64,000 nucleotides of DNA from JADJQU01 sp035490315. GTDB lineage: Bacteria; Planctomycetota; UBA1135; GCA-002686595. The notes under the pieces were generated by a model. That model was not told where the DNA came from. It searched no databases and was given only the letters and a program-made list of their open reading frames with translations. The translations under genes and the position numbers were made by a program. Each line of letters opens with the position of its first letter. Position 1 is the first letter of the stretch. This document shows positions 16,481 to 25,043 of this stretch, piece by piece. Location: positions 4,710-68,709 of the forward strand of contig DATHET010000334.1 of the NCBI GenBank assembly GCA_035490315.1. The letters run 5' to 3'.

Positions 16481-18091
16481 CTAGCGAGCGGCCCGGAGTT
16501 CCGCCGCCATGCGCTTCAGCCGGCCCAGATCGAGCTTGCCCGAGGGCAGGTGCGGCAGGGCTTCGACCTCGAAGGAATCCGCCGCGCGCGGCGTGAAAAG
16601 ATTCGCGAGCCCGTCCTTGCGCGCGCGCTCGAGCACGGCCTCGATGCCCGACTGCAAGCGCGTGTGCAGCACGACCAGGCGTTCGCCGCGCTGCTCGTCG
16701 CTCACCGCGGTCACCGCGAGGCCGAGCGTCGGCGCGGATTCTCCCAAGGCCACGGCCGCCGCGGTCAGCGCTGTCTCGACCGCTCCGTGCGAAACCATCT
16801 CGCCCCCGATCTTCGAGAAGCGCGAGCGCCGATCGGTCAGCGTCAAGAATCCGTCGCGGTCGATGCGCGCGACGTCCTGGGTGTCGTACCAGCCGTCGAC
16901 CACGGCCTTGCGCGTCGCCGCCTCGTCGCCGAGATAGCCCAGCATCACGCCCGGCGAGCGGACCCACAGGTCGCCTTCGACGTCCTCGGCTAGGCGCGCG
17001 CCCGTGTCCGGATCGCGGACTTCGATCTCGACGCCTTCGAGCGGGCGGCCGACCGAGCCTTCGCGCCGGCGCACCACTCCATCGCGCTCGGGCAGGTTCG
17101 CCGACACGACGGGTGACAGCTCGGTGCAGCCGTAGCCTTCGTACAGGATCGCGCCGAAACGCTCGAGCCAGGCAGCGGCCAGGGAGGCCTGCAGGCGTTG
17201 CGCGCCGACCACGGTCAGGCGCACGCTCGAGAGCTGCTCGGGCTCGATGCGCCGCATCCACGCCTGGCACAGGGCGGGTGTCGCGAGCACCACCGTCGGG
17301 CGATGCGATTCCGCGAGCAGGCCGACACCGCGCGCGTCCAGGGGATTGTCGTGGAACACCACCGAGGCACCGGCGAGCAGCGGCGCCCACAGAGTCACGG
17401 TGTAGCCGAAGCTGTGGAAGAAGGGCAGCACGCCGAGCAGGCGATCGCCGCGCGCGAGGTCGAAGGCCGCGGCGACGGCGCGCGCGTTGAAGAGGATGTT
17501 CGCGTGCGAGAGCTGGATCGCCTTGGGGCGCGACGTGCTCCCGCTCGAGAAGAGCACCGTGGCCACGCGCCGATGCTCGTCGGCCGATCCCTGCTTGCGA
17601 GCCAGCGCGTCGGGAGAATTGCTGGCGATTTCCGCTGCCTGACGCAGATCCTCGGCCGTCACGGCCGCGAGCAGGTCCTCGAAGAGCAGCGCGCGATCCT
17701 CGAACATCCCCTCGCCGCCCAGGGCCGCGTATCCCGCTGACGACAGGATCACGTGGCGCAATTCCGCCTGCTGCATCTGCTCGCGCAGGGACGCCGGGCC
17801 GGCCATCGCGTTCAAGTTGACGCTCGCGCGGCGGGTGAGGGCGAGGGCGATGTTGGCCAGGGCGCCCTGAGAGCCCGGCGGCAGGCACAGACCGATGCGC
17901 GCGGGATCCTTCGCGCCGACCGCGCGCTCGATCGAAGCCGCGAGGGCGAGGGCCTGAGTCAACAGCTCGCGGTAGCAGAGGCGCGCGCCTTTCGAATCGA
18001 GCAGCGCGATCCGATCGGGCTCGGTGAGCGCTCGCAGCACGAACGCAGCGCCCAGTCCCGTCGTTCGCAGATCGTCGAGCAGATTCTTCAT
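16481..18091 (-). CDS. AMP-forming acyl-CoA / acyl-ACP synthetase
   Basis: This 536-residue member of the ANL adenylating family has the P-loop-like motif LFSSGSTSRPKAIQLSH, the A5 motif YGCTELSP, the hinge block YDTQDVARIDRDGFL with TDRRSRFSKIGGEMVS, and a C-terminal LPSGKLDLGRL carrying the catalytic Lys. FFHSFGYTVTLW and the order of motifs resemble the synthetase half of Aas, so a fatty-acid or lysophospholipid-recycling role is a reasonable guess. It would activate a carboxylate with ATP to an acyl-AMP and transfer it to CoA or ACP. It lies 66 bases downstream of thiC on the same strand, with no evident functional link. Confidence 0.87.
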   Translation of the reverse strand: MKNLLDDLRTTGLGAAFVLRALTEPDRIALLDSKGARLCYRELLTQALALAASIERAVGAKDPARIGLCLPPGSQGALANIALALTRRASVNLNAMAGPASLREQMQQAELRHVILSSAGYAALGGEGMFEDRALLFEDLLAAVTAEDLRQAAEIASNSPDALARKQGSADEHRRVATVLFSSGSTSRPKAIQLSHANILFNARAVAAAFDLARGDRLLGVLPFFHSFGYTVTLWAPLLAGASVVFHDNPLDARGVGLLAESHRPTVVLATPALCQAWMRRIEPEQLSSVRLTVVGAQRLQASLAAAWLERFGAILYEGYGCTELSPVVSANLPERDGVVRRREGSVGRPLEGVEIEVRDPDTGARLAEDVEGDLWVRSPGVMLGYLGDEAATRKAVVDGWYDTQDVARIDRDGFLTLTDRRSRFSKIGGEMVSHGAVETALTAAAVALGESAPTLGLAVTAVSDEQRGERLVVLHTRLQSGIEAVLERARKDGLANLFTPRAADSFEVEALPHLPSGKLDLGRLKRMAAELRAAR

Positions 18092-18157
18092 TCCTGGAGC
18101 ATGCCCTCGCGGTTCGTCCGCGGAGCGCCGTCCTGCGAGGCCGCTCGATAAGCGCCG

Positions 18158-19804
18158 CTACTCGCGGTAGATCTCGCCGCCGCTCGCCGCGAACTCGGCG
18201 CTCTTGGCGGCCAGACCCTCCGCGAGCGCCGCCTCGGGAGCGAGCTGCTTCTCCTGCGCATAGCGGCGCACGTCCTCGGTGATCTTCATCGAGCAGAACT
18301 GCGGCCCGCACATCGAGCAGAAGTGGGCGGTCTTCGCGCCGTCCTGCGGCAGGGTGGCGTCGTGGTAGGAGCGCGCCGTCGGCGGATCCAGTCCGAGATT
18401 GAACTGGTCTTGCCAGCGGAACTCGAAGCGCGCGCGCGACAATGCGTCGTCGCGATCGCGCGCGCCCGCCAGTCCCTTGGCCAGGTCCGCGGCGTGGGCG
18501 GCGATCTTGTACGCGATCACGCCCTGCTTGACGTCGTCCTTGTCGGGCAGGCCCAGGTGCTCCTTCGGCGTGACGTAGCAGAGCATCGCGCAGCCCATCG
18601 AGCCGATGATCGCCGCTCCGATGCCGGAAGTGATGTGGTCGTAGCCCGGCGCGATGTCGGTGGTCAAGGGCCCGAGCGTGTAGAACGGCGCTTCGTGGCA
18701 GACGCGCAGCTGCCGCTCCATGTTCTCGCGGATCAGGTGCATCGGGACGTGCCCCGGGCCCTCGATCATGACTTGCACGTCGTGTTTCCACGCGACCTGG
18801 GTCAGCTCGCCCAGCGTGTCCAATTCGCCGAACTGCGCGGCGTCGTTCGCGTCGGCGATGCAGCCCGGCCGCAGTCCGTCGCCGAGCGAGAAGGAGATGT
18901 CGTAGCGCTTCATCAGCTCGCAGATGCGCTCGAATTCCGTGTAGAGGAAGTTCTCGCGGTGATGCATCAAGCACCACTTCGCCATGATCGAGCCACCGCG
19001 CGAGACGATCCCGGTGATGCGCTGCGCCGTCAGCGGCACGTAGCGCAAGAGCACGCCGGCGTGGATCGTGAAGTAGTCGACGCCCTGCTCGGCCTGCTCG
19101 GCGAGCGTGTCGAGGAACACCTCGATGTCGAGCTTCTCGATCCGCCCGCGCACCTTTTCGAGCGCCTGGTAGATCGGCACCGTGCCGATCGGGACCGGCG
19201 AATTGCGCAGGATCCACTCGCGCGTCTCGTGGATCTGCTTGCCGGTCGAGAGGTCCATCACCGTGTCGGCGCCCCACAGAGTCGACCAGCGCAGCTTCTC
19301 GACTTCCTCGGCGATCGACGAAGCGACCGCGCTGTTGCCGATGTTGGCGTTGATCTTCACCTTGAAGTTGCGGCCGATCAGCATCGGCTCGAGCTCGAGG
19401 TGGCGGATGTTCGCCGGCAGGATCGCGCGGCCCGCGGCGATCTCGCTGCGCACGAATTCCGCGCTCATTCCCTCGCGCACGGCCGCAAACGCCATCTCCT
19501 CGGTAACGATGCCGCGGCGCGCGAAGTGCATCTGCGAGAAGTTCTGCTCGCCGCGCTGCACGCGAGCGCGGACCCAGGGCTCGCGCAAGTGCGGGAGTCC
19601 GGTCTCTGGCGCGAAGCCCGCGGGCCCGGAAGTGTCATAGACGTCGAGGGTCCCGGGCGCTCCGTCGAGGTGGATGCGCCGCGCGGGCACCGCCAGCTCG
19701 TTTCCGTCGTGGACCAGTCGCCGGTAGACCTTGTGGGAACGCGGAAACTCCGCCTGCGCGCCGCCGGCATCCGCCGCGGCGTCCTGGGTGCGTGCCTCGA
19801 CCAT
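18158..19804 (-). CDS. thiC: Phosphomethylpyrimidine synthase ThiC
   Basis: This 548-residue radical SAM enzyme converts aminoimidazole ribotide to HMP-phosphate, the pyrimidine half of thiamin. The C-terminal cluster motif is intact as CSMCGPQFC (CX2CX4C). Other family blocks are present: KVKINANIGNSAV, EGPGHVPMH, PFYTLGPLTTDIAPGYDHITS and CYVTPKEHLGLP. The ATG at 19804 follows AGGAAAG by 6 bases, and this ribosome site is the last conserved strand of the TPP riboswitch, implying translational control by thiamin pyrophosphate. It is a stand-alone gene; no other thi genes are visible. Confidence 0.97.
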   Translation of the reverse strand: MVEARTQDAAADAGGAQAEFPRSHKVYRRLVHDGNELAVPARRIHLDGAPGTLDVYDTSGPAGFAPETGLPHLREPWVRARVQRGEQNFSQMHFARRGIVTEEMAFAAVREGMSAEFVRSEIAAGRAILPANIRHLELEPMLIGRNFKVKINANIGNSAVASSIAEEVEKLRWSTLWGADTVMDLSTGKQIHETREWILRNSPVPIGTVPIYQALEKVRGRIEKLDIEVFLDTLAEQAEQGVDYFTIHAGVLLRYVPLTAQRITGIVSRGGSIMAKWCLMHHRENFLYTEFERICELMKRYDISFSLGDGLRPGCIADANDAAQFGELDTLGELTQVAWKHDVQVMIEGPGHVPMHLIRENMERQLRVCHEAPFYTLGPLTTDIAPGYDHITSGIGAAIIGSMGCAMLCYVTPKEHLGLPDKDDVKQGVIAYKIAAHAADLAKGLAGARDRDDALSRARFEFRWQDQFNLGLDPPTARSYHDATLPQDGAKTAHFCSMCGPQFCSMKITEDVRRYAQEKQLAPEAALAEGLAAKSAEFAASGGEIYRE

Positions 19805-19810
19805 CGTGAG

Positions 19811-19888
19811 CTTTCCTACGCCGGTGCGAACCGGATCAGGTTCAAGGGGTGCTTCTCAGGAGTCGGCATCGCCGGCCCCGCCCCCAGC
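19811..19888 (-). ncRNA. TPP riboswitch (THI element) in the thiC leader
   Basis: Read on the minus strand, the leader carries the conserved THI blocks in order: a GGGG-rich P1/P2 strand, CTGAGA (19859-19854), a short ACCCC strand, GAACCTGATC (19843-19834), then CCGGTTCGCACCGGCG and GTAGGAAAG. CTGAGA and GAACCTGATC are the pyrimidine- and diphosphate-sensing arms. The aptamer ends 6 bases before the thiC ATG, so its 3' strand doubles as the Shine-Dalgarno sequence. No separate terminator hairpin fits in that space. Confidence 0.95.
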
Positions 19889-19940
19889 CACGACCGCATG
19901 ATTCTCACCGATCCGTTCGGCGAGTCAGCGATCCGCGAGC

Positions 19941-19969
19941 ACTCTAGATCGATCGCGCGGGACTGTCCA
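19941..19969 (-). promoter_or_regulatory. Sigma70-type promoter of the thiC leader
   Basis: On the minus strand TGGACA (19969-19964) is followed after exactly 17 bases by TAGAGT (19946-19941). Transcription would start near 19934, leaving about 45 bases before the TPP aptamer. This is the clearest -35/-10 pair seen in the window. Confidence 0.65.
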
Positions 19970-20013
19970 CTCGGGCAGCGTGGACGCCCTCCTGCGCTGA
20001 AGCTGCGACGAAA

Positions 20014-20274
20014 CTACTCGTCTTCGTCGTCGTCCTCGTCCTCGTCGTCATCATCGTCGTCCAGGGCGTCGTCGTCATCATCGTCATCTTCCTCCTCGTC
20101 GTCATCGTCATCGGCGTCGAGGTCGTCGTCATCATCGTCATCGTCGTCGTCATCATCGACGTCCGTATCGAAGTCGTAGTCGTAGTCGCCGACGGGCATG
20201 GGGAAAGCCAGGGAAGCGTCGGCCGTTTCGAGAAGCGTCATGGATTGCGTGAGGATGTCTTCGCAGATCTGCAT
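20014..20274 (-). CDS. 86-residue protein with poly-Asp/Glu tail
   Basis: The N-terminal 29 residues (MQICEDILTQSMTLLETADA, then SLAFPMPVG) look like an ordinary short helix. The remaining 57 residues contain 48 Asp/Glu, including a run of 12 Asp. No domain is recognised. The tail is encoded by mixed GAC and GAT codons (not pure repeat slippage), which supports selection on the protein. It lies between thiC and the divergent glutamine synthetase III gene. Calcium or polycation binding, or mimicry of DNA, is possible but unproven. The sense-strand mirror gives a poly-Ser frame that is an artefact. Confidence 0.6.
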   Translation of the reverse strand: MQICEDILTQSMTLLETADASLAFPMPVGDYDYDFDTDVDDDDDDDDDDDDLDADDDDDEEEDDDDDDDALDDDDDDEDEDDDEDE

Positions 20275-20409
20275 CGGGGCGTCCTTGGGAGCATCGCGAG
20301 GGGCAGCGGGAAGTGTAGGCGGCGAGACGCGCAGGCGCGACGGCTGGTCGCGCGGTTGTGGTCCTGCGTCTTTGGACTACGACGCGCGGTCGGTGTGGGG
20401 TGTTCAGCG

Positions 20410-20451
20410 CTTTTTTTCCGTGCCGGAGCGCGATCGCGCAAGGAAAAAAAG
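20410..20451. promoter_or_regulatory. Inverted repeat with A/T-tract arms upstream of glutamine synthetase III
   Basis: CTTTTTTTCC (20410-20419) is the exact reverse complement of GGAAAAAAAG (20442-20451). The 22 bases between include the self-complementary GCGCGATCGCGC. It lies in the 363-base gap between the acidic-protein gene and the glutamine synthetase gene, nearer the latter. As RNA it would form a long stem, and as DNA it is a strong A-tract element in otherwise GC-rich sequence. A GCTACCGT box at 20524-20531 further down may be the promoter of the synthetase. Its regulatory role is inferred. Confidence 0.5.
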
Positions 20452-20637
20452 TCGGCGGCCTTCCGCCGGCCCGCTCCGGCCTGCGACCGCCAGCCCGGAA
20501 CCGTTGTGCGTCCCCCCCGCCCTGGCTACCGTTCTTTCCCATCCAACCTGCGTCGGACGCTCGTCCCCAAGCCGCGCAGCCCGTGTCACACGCCCGCCGA
20601 GCCCAACCGGCGGGAGCCAAGCCCCAACGCCACCCCC

Positions 20638-22833
20638 ATGAGTCCCCAGAATCGCAAGTCCGTGGTCCAGACCATGGCCGCCGAGAGCCACACCCGGCAC
20701 GAGGCGCGCACCGCTTCCACGATCGAGCTGCCCGAGCAATTCGGAGCGCGCGTTTTCAACGATTCCGTCCAGCGCCAGCGCCTTACCAAGCCGGTGTACA
20801 AGGCCCTGCGGCGCACCACCGAGAAGGGCGAGGAGCTGGACGCCGGCATCGCCGACATCGTCGCGAATGCGATGAAGGACTGGGCGCTCGAGCACGGCGC
20901 CACGCACTTCACCCACTGGTTCCAGCCGATGACCGGCCTGACCGCGGAGAAACACGACTCCTTCCTGACGCCGACGGCCGACGGCCGGGCCTTGATGGAG
21001 TTCTCGGGCAAGGAGCTGATCAAGGGCGAGCCCGACGCGAGCTCCTTCCCCTCCGGCGGCATCCGCGCCACGTTCGAAGCGCGCGGCTACACCGCCTGGG
21101 ATCCGACTTCGCCCGCGTTCCTGCGCCGCACGGCGCGCGGCGCGACCCTCTGCATCCCGACCGCCTTCTGCTCGTGGACCGGCGAAGCCCTCGACCAGAA
21201 GACTCCGCTCCTGCGCTCGATGCAGGCGATCTCGCACCACGCCGTGCGCCTCTTGCAGCTGCTCGGCGATTCCGGCGTGACGCGGGTGACGACCACGCTG
21301 GGCTGCGAGCAGGAGTACTTCCTGATCGACCGCCGCTTCTATTACATGCGGCCCGACCTGGTGGCCACCGGCCGCACCCTGTTCGGCGCGCGGCCGCCGA
21401 AGGGCCAGGAGCTCGAGGATCACTACTTCGGAGCGATCAGCGAGCGCGTGATCGACTACATGCAGGACCTCGAGCAGGAGCTGTGGCGCCTGGGAATTCC
21501 CGCGCGCACGCGGCACAACGAAGTCGCGCCGGGCCAGTACGAGCTCGCGCCCGTCTTCGAGGAAGCCTCGGTCGCCGCCGACCACAACATGCTGACCATG
21601 GAGGTCATGAAGGCCGTCGCCGAGCGCCACGGCTTCGCCTGCCTGCTGCACGAGAAACCCTTCGCGGGCGTCAACGGCTCGGGCAAGCACAACAACTGGT
21701 CCTTGAGCGACAACCTGGGCAACAACCTGCTCGAGCCCGGGCACACGCCGCGCGAGAACCTGAAGTTCATCGTTTTCCTGACCGCGATCATCCGCGCCGT
21801 CGACCTGCACCAGGATCTCTTGCGCGCCTCGGTCGCCCACGCCGGGAATGACCACCGCCTCGGCGCCAACGAAGCCCCGCCGGCGATCATCTCGATCTAC
21901 GTCGGCTCGCAGCTCGAGGACGTGATCCGCGGTCTGGTCGAGGGCGCGGCTCCGGCCAAGAAAGGCGCGGAGAAAATGCAGCTGGGCGTCACGACCCTCC
22001 CGCCGCTGCCGCGCGATCAATCCGACCGCAACCGCACGTCTCCATTCGCGTTCACCGGCAACAAGTTCGAGTTCCGCGCGGTGGGCTCGAGCCAATCGGT
22101 CGCCCACCCGATGACGCTGCTCAACACGCTGGTCGCCGAGTCGCTCGATTTCATGTCCGATGAAATCGAAAAGCGCAGCGGCAAGGGCGATCGCCGCGAA
22201 GCGATCGACGCCCTGGTCAAGGAGCTCTTGACCAAGCACCAGCGCATCCTGTTCAACGGCGACAACTACTCGGAGGAGTGGGTCCAGGAGGCCGAGCGCC
22301 GCGGCCTCTTGAATCTGCGCGACACGCCCTCCGCCCTGGCGCGCTTCGCCGCCGAGAAGAACCTGCGCCTGTTCGAGAAGTACTCGGTGTTCACGCCGCG
22401 CGAGACGAACTCGCGCTCGAACATCGCCTTCCACACCTACCTGCAGCGCGTGCACGTCGAGGCCCAGACGGCCAAGAACATCGCGGCGACGATGCTCCTG
22501 CCGGCCGGATTCGCCTACCAGGAGAAGCTCGCGCGCTCGATCCAGACAGCGCAGCAGCTCTTGCCGCGCACGGACGTCAAGGCGCAGCTCGAGTGCCTGG
22601 AGTCGGTCATGAAGACGCTTGGCGACCTCAAGCGCTCCCTCGACCAGCTCGAGAAGGCCCGCGCCCACGCCGAGGGTCACCAGGGGACCCCCGAGGACCA
22701 CGCGGGCGCCTTCCGCGACCAGGTCATGCCGGCGATGGCCGAGCTGCGGGTCCACGCCGACCTGCTCGAAGGCATGGTCGAGGACGAGCTGTGGCCCCTG
22801 CCCAAGTACCGGGAGATGCTGTTCCTGAGCTGA
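20638..22833 (+). CDS. Glutamine synthetase type III (GlnN family)
   Basis: The 731-residue length is typical of GSIII (about 700-730) rather than GSI or GSII (about 370-470). It has the GSIII N-terminal block FGARVFNDSVQRQRL, then FTHWFQPMTGLTAEKHDSFL, the metal and substrate segments LGCEQEYFLID, RHNEVAPGQYELAPVFE and NGSGKHNNWSL, and RNRTSPFAFTGNKFEFRAVGSSQS. The C-terminal ~150 residues form the helical GSIII extension. It makes glutamine from glutamate, ammonia and ATP in a large cytosolic oligomer. A start at codon 13 (20674) is an alternative. The upstream region holds an A/T-tract inverted repeat. Confidence 0.95.
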   Translation: MSPQNRKSVVQTMAAESHTRHEARTASTIELPEQFGARVFNDSVQRQRLTKPVYKALRRTTEKGEELDAGIADIVANAMKDWALEHGATHFTHWFQPMTGLTAEKHDSFLTPTADGRALMEFSGKELIKGEPDASSFPSGGIRATFEARGYTAWDPTSPAFLRRTARGATLCIPTAFCSWTGEALDQKTPLLRSMQAISHHAVRLLQLLGDSGVTRVTTTLGCEQEYFLIDRRFYYMRPDLVATGRTLFGARPPKGQELEDHYFGAISERVIDYMQDLEQELWRLGIPARTRHNEVAPGQYELAPVFEEASVAADHNMLTMEVMKAVAERHGFACLLHEKPFAGVNGSGKHNNWSLSDNLGNNLLEPGHTPRENLKFIVFLTAIIRAVDLHQDLLRASVAHAGNDHRLGANEAPPAIISIYVGSQLEDVIRGLVEGAAPAKKGAEKMQLGVTTLPPLPRDQSDRNRTSPFAFTGNKFEFRAVGSSQSVAHPMTLLNTLVAESLDFMSDEIEKRSGKGDRREAIDALVKELLTKHQRILFNGDNYSEEWVQEAERRGLLNLRDTPSALARFAAEKNLRLFEKYSVFTPRETNSRSNIAFHTYLQRVHVEAQTAKNIAATMLLPAGFAYQEKLARSIQTAQQLLPRTDVKAQLECLESVMKTLGDLKRSLDQLEKARAHAEGHQGTPEDHAGAFRDQVMPAMAELRVHADLLEGMVEDELWPLPKYREMLFLS

Positions 22834-22881
22834 CCCAGGCCCTGGGCGCTCACCCAGGGGCGCCCTGGTCCTCGGGCTGGT

Positions 22882-22958
22882 TGGTAGCGGTGGTCGGACT
22901 CGAACCGACGACACACGGCTTATGAAGCCGTTGCTCTAACCAACTGAGCTACACCGCT
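22882..22958 (-). tRNA. tRNA-Met (anticodon CAT), CCA encoded
   Basis: On the minus strand the acceptor AGCGGTG pairs with CACCGCT, the D arm is GCTCAGTTGGTTAGAGC, the anticodon arm is ACGGC-TTCATAA-GCCGT and the T arm is GTCGG-TTCGAGT-CCGAC, followed by A and CCA at 22884-22882. The CAT anticodon with a normal 1-72 A-T pair points to elongator Met, or a tRNA-Ile2 precursor if the C is modified to lysidine. The lack of a 1-72 mismatch argues against initiator. Confidence 0.95.
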
Positions 22959-23250
22959 TTGCAGGTTCGGTCGCAACCTCGGGGGCGGGGACTTTAGCCC
23001 TCCTCGCCCGGGGCGGCAAGTGCGCCTAGCGGGCTGGCTGGCAGTCTGCGCTGCCCGCAGGCTCAAACCGATACCTGGTTTCCCTGAAGATTTTCCCTGG
23101 ATTTCCTCTCCCGGGAGGCCTCGAGCCTCGTTTGTTTGCTGGAGGGTCGGGCGTTGCCTGACCCCCGACACGAGCTTGCTGCACACGGACCTCCTCGCAA
23201 GGTCCCGTGAGTCCCTGCGCGAGCTCGAAGGGGTTATCGGAGAGAACTGG

Positions 23251-23275
23251 AAGGCATCGCCTAAAGCGGTGCCTT
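23251..23275 (-). terminator. Hairpin downstream of the cysteine dioxygenase operon
   Basis: AAGGCATCGC (23251-23260) pairs with GCGGTGCCTT (23266-23275) with one G-U pair and loop CTAAA. It lies 36 bases past the stop of the minus-strand dioxygenase gene and could end that operon, but no strong U-tract follows. The rest of 22959-23310 holds no convincing gene. Confidence 0.4.
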
Positions 23276-23310
23276 CTGGTGTTTCCACCCCCCGCTTCAG
23301 ACCGGCTGGG

Positions 23311-23880
23311 CTAGCTGGGGCGGGCTGAGAGCGCGCGCTGGCCGCGGACGGAGTAGTAGCTGAGCTGGCGGACCGCGACCCTGCCCGTCTCGCGGTCGTA
23401 GACCTGACAGGTCGAGAAGGGTCGCGAGTAGAGGTGCAGGCTGACCGCCGCAGCCCCGCCCGCCGCCGCGATCTCGTGCAGGGCGATCTCGTCGGTGATG
23501 AACGCGACCTGGTTGCGGGCGCAAAGCCGCGCGGCGGACTTGGGGCTGAGCATCCCCGGCTGGGTCTGCTCCTCGGGGAAATGGAACAGGGTCTCCGTGA
23601 CCCCCCCATCGAGCACCGCCATCCAGCAGCGCTGACCCTCGTGGTTGTGGATCGGGCTCTTCTGGCCGGCCGCCCAGCACAGGAGCAGGAGCTCGAACTG
23701 CGCTTCGTGGTGCACGAGGTTGCGCGTGTAACACTGCGTGTCGAACATCGCCCAGTCGCGCCAATCCTGGTGATCGCTCGCGTAGCGCGAAAGCAGGCTC
23801 GCCACCTGGGAACCCTTGGAATCGCGCTGGAATTCGCGGGTCAGGTCCTGGCACAAATCGAGCAGCGGGAGGTTCTTCAT
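23311..23880 (-). CDS. Cysteine dioxygenase type I
   Basis: This 189-residue cupin would oxidise L-cysteine to L-cysteine sulfinate with O2 and Fe(II). The metal-binding HxH is in SPIHNHEG. QRCWMAVLDG carries the Cys of the Cys-Tyr cofactor found in animal and many bacterial enzymes, and LHLYSRPF holds the third His and the partner Tyr. LDGGVTETLFHFP matches the family. It is the last gene of a three-gene minus-strand operon, 23 bases after the NifS-like gene, which could act on its product. Confidence 0.93.
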   Translation of the reverse strand: MKNLPLLDLCQDLTREFQRDSKGSQVASLLSRYASDHQDWRDWAMFDTQCYTRNLVHHEAQFELLLLCWAAGQKSPIHNHEGQRCWMAVLDGGVTETLFHFPEEQTQPGMLSPKSAARLCARNQVAFITDEIALHEIAAAGGAAAVSLHLYSRPFSTCQVYDRETGRVAVRQLSYYSVRGQRALSARPS

Positions 23881-23903
23881 CGTGCGGGGCTCGCAGCCAG
23901 AGA

Positions 23904-25043
23904 CTACCGCGAACCCGACTTCTGCGACAGCGCCAGGCAGGCCTCGAGCGCGTCGGCAAGGGCGCGCACGCCCGCCAGGGTGGAATGGACGCCCAGGCTG
24001 AAACGCAGACTGGAGCGCGCGCGCTCTCCGCCCAGGCCCATGGCTTCGAGCACATGGCTGGTCTCGCCGCGGGCGCCGGCGGCTCCGGCGGAAACGCTGA
24101 TCCCGCGCGCGCCGAGCGACTGAACCAGCTCCGCGGCGTCGGCGCCGGGGAAGCAGACATTGAGCGTGTTGGGAAGGCAGGCGCCCGAGCCGTTGCGCTG
24201 AGCCAGGGGAAATTTCTCGCGCAGCAGAGTCCACAGCTGGTCGCGCAAGCCGCCGATGCGCGCCGGCGTGCCGAGCGCGCCTTCGCCGAGCAGCTCGATC
24301 GCGCGGGCGAAGGCGACGGCTCCCGGCGTGTTCTCGCTGCCCCCGCGCAGACCTCCCTGCTGTCCACAGCCGTGGATCAAGGGCTCGATCGATGTCCCTT
24401 CGCGCACGACGAGCACGCCGCAGCCCTTCGGCGAATACAGCTTGTGGCTCGAGAGCGAGAGCAGGTCGCAACCGATCGCATCGATGTCGATCCTGATTTT
24501 TCCCAGGGCGCCGACGGCGTCGACATGGGTGCGCACGCCGCGTGCGCGGCACAGCTCTGCGATCTCTTCGACGGGCTGCACCACGCCGGTCTCGTTGTTC
24601 GCGGCCATGATCGAGACGAGCTTCGTGTCCGCTCGCAAGGCCGCCGCGACGTCCGCCGCGCGCACCGCGCCGTCGCTGCCCGGCAAGAGGAAATCGACGT
24701 CGAATCCATCGCGCTGCAGGGCGCGCGCCGTGCCGAGCACCGACTTGTGCTCGATCGCGCTGGTCACGATGTGGCCGCGTCCCGCGCGTCGAGCGCTGCC
24801 CGTGATCGCCCAGTTGTTCGACTCGGTGCCGCCGGAGGTGAAGAAGATCTCCGCGGGCTTGCACGAGATTCCGGCCGCGATCTGCTCGCGCGCGCGAGCG
24901 ATGGCCTGGGCCGCGCGCCGACCTTGCGGATGCGAAGCGGATGCGTTGGCGTAGCCTTCGCGCATCCAGCCGAGCGCGGCTTCGAGCACGCGCTCATCGA
25001 CCGGAGTCGAGCCGTTGACATCGAAGTACAGCTCGTCTTTCAT
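23904..25043 (-). CDS. NifS/IscS-like PLP enzyme with catalytic Cys replaced by Gly
   Basis: This 379-residue class V aminotransferase-fold protein begins YFDVNGSTPVDERVLEA, has the cofactor-binding SGGTESNNWAI and the PLP Lys201 in SLSSHKLYSPKG, followed by RGGSENTPG. In cysteine desulfurases the mobile loop reads S-x-G-S-A-C. Here it is S318-A-G-A-A-G323 followed by ARGETSHVLEAMGL, so the sulfur-accepting Cys is Gly (a GGC codon at 24077-24075, one base from TGC Cys). Cysteine desulfuration is therefore unlikely. NifS-like lyases without this Cys can still act on cysteine sulfinate or selenocysteine, which fits the neighbouring cysteine dioxygenase. The start overlaps the cupin stop (ATGA). 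Confidence 0.88.
   Translation of the reverse strand: MKDELYFDVNGSTPVDERVLEAALGWMREGYANASASHPQGRRAAQAIARAREQIAAGISCKPAEIFFTSGGTESNNWAITGSARRAGRGHIVTSAIEHKSVLGTARALQRDGFDVDFLLPGSDGAVRAADVAAALRADTKLVSIMAANNETGVVQPVEEIAELCRARGVRTHVDAVGALGKIRIDIDAIGCDLLSLSSHKLYSPKGCGVLVVREGTSIEPLIHGCGQQGGLRGGSENTPGAVAFARAIELLGEGALGTPARIGGLRDQLWTLLREKFPLAQRNGSGACLPNTLNVCFPGADAAELVQSLGARGISVSAGAAGARGETSHVLEAMGLGGERARSSLRFSLGVHSTLAGVRALADALEACLALSQKSGSR

Noticed and set aside
18323..20179. Plus-strand 618-codon frame ending in a long poly-Ser tract
   Set aside because: It is antisense to thiC, the riboswitch and the poly-Asp gene; the Ser run is the complement of Asp codons and the rest has no domain.
20404..22914. 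836-codon minus-strand frame opposite glutamine synthetase III
   Set aside because: Typical GC-rich antisense frame with low-complexity Arg/Ala/Gly composition and no motif; the plus strand encodes a complete GSIII.
22885..22958. Initiator tRNA-Met
   Set aside because: The first acceptor pair is a normal A-T pair and the anticodon stem lacks the three consecutive G-C pairs of initiators.
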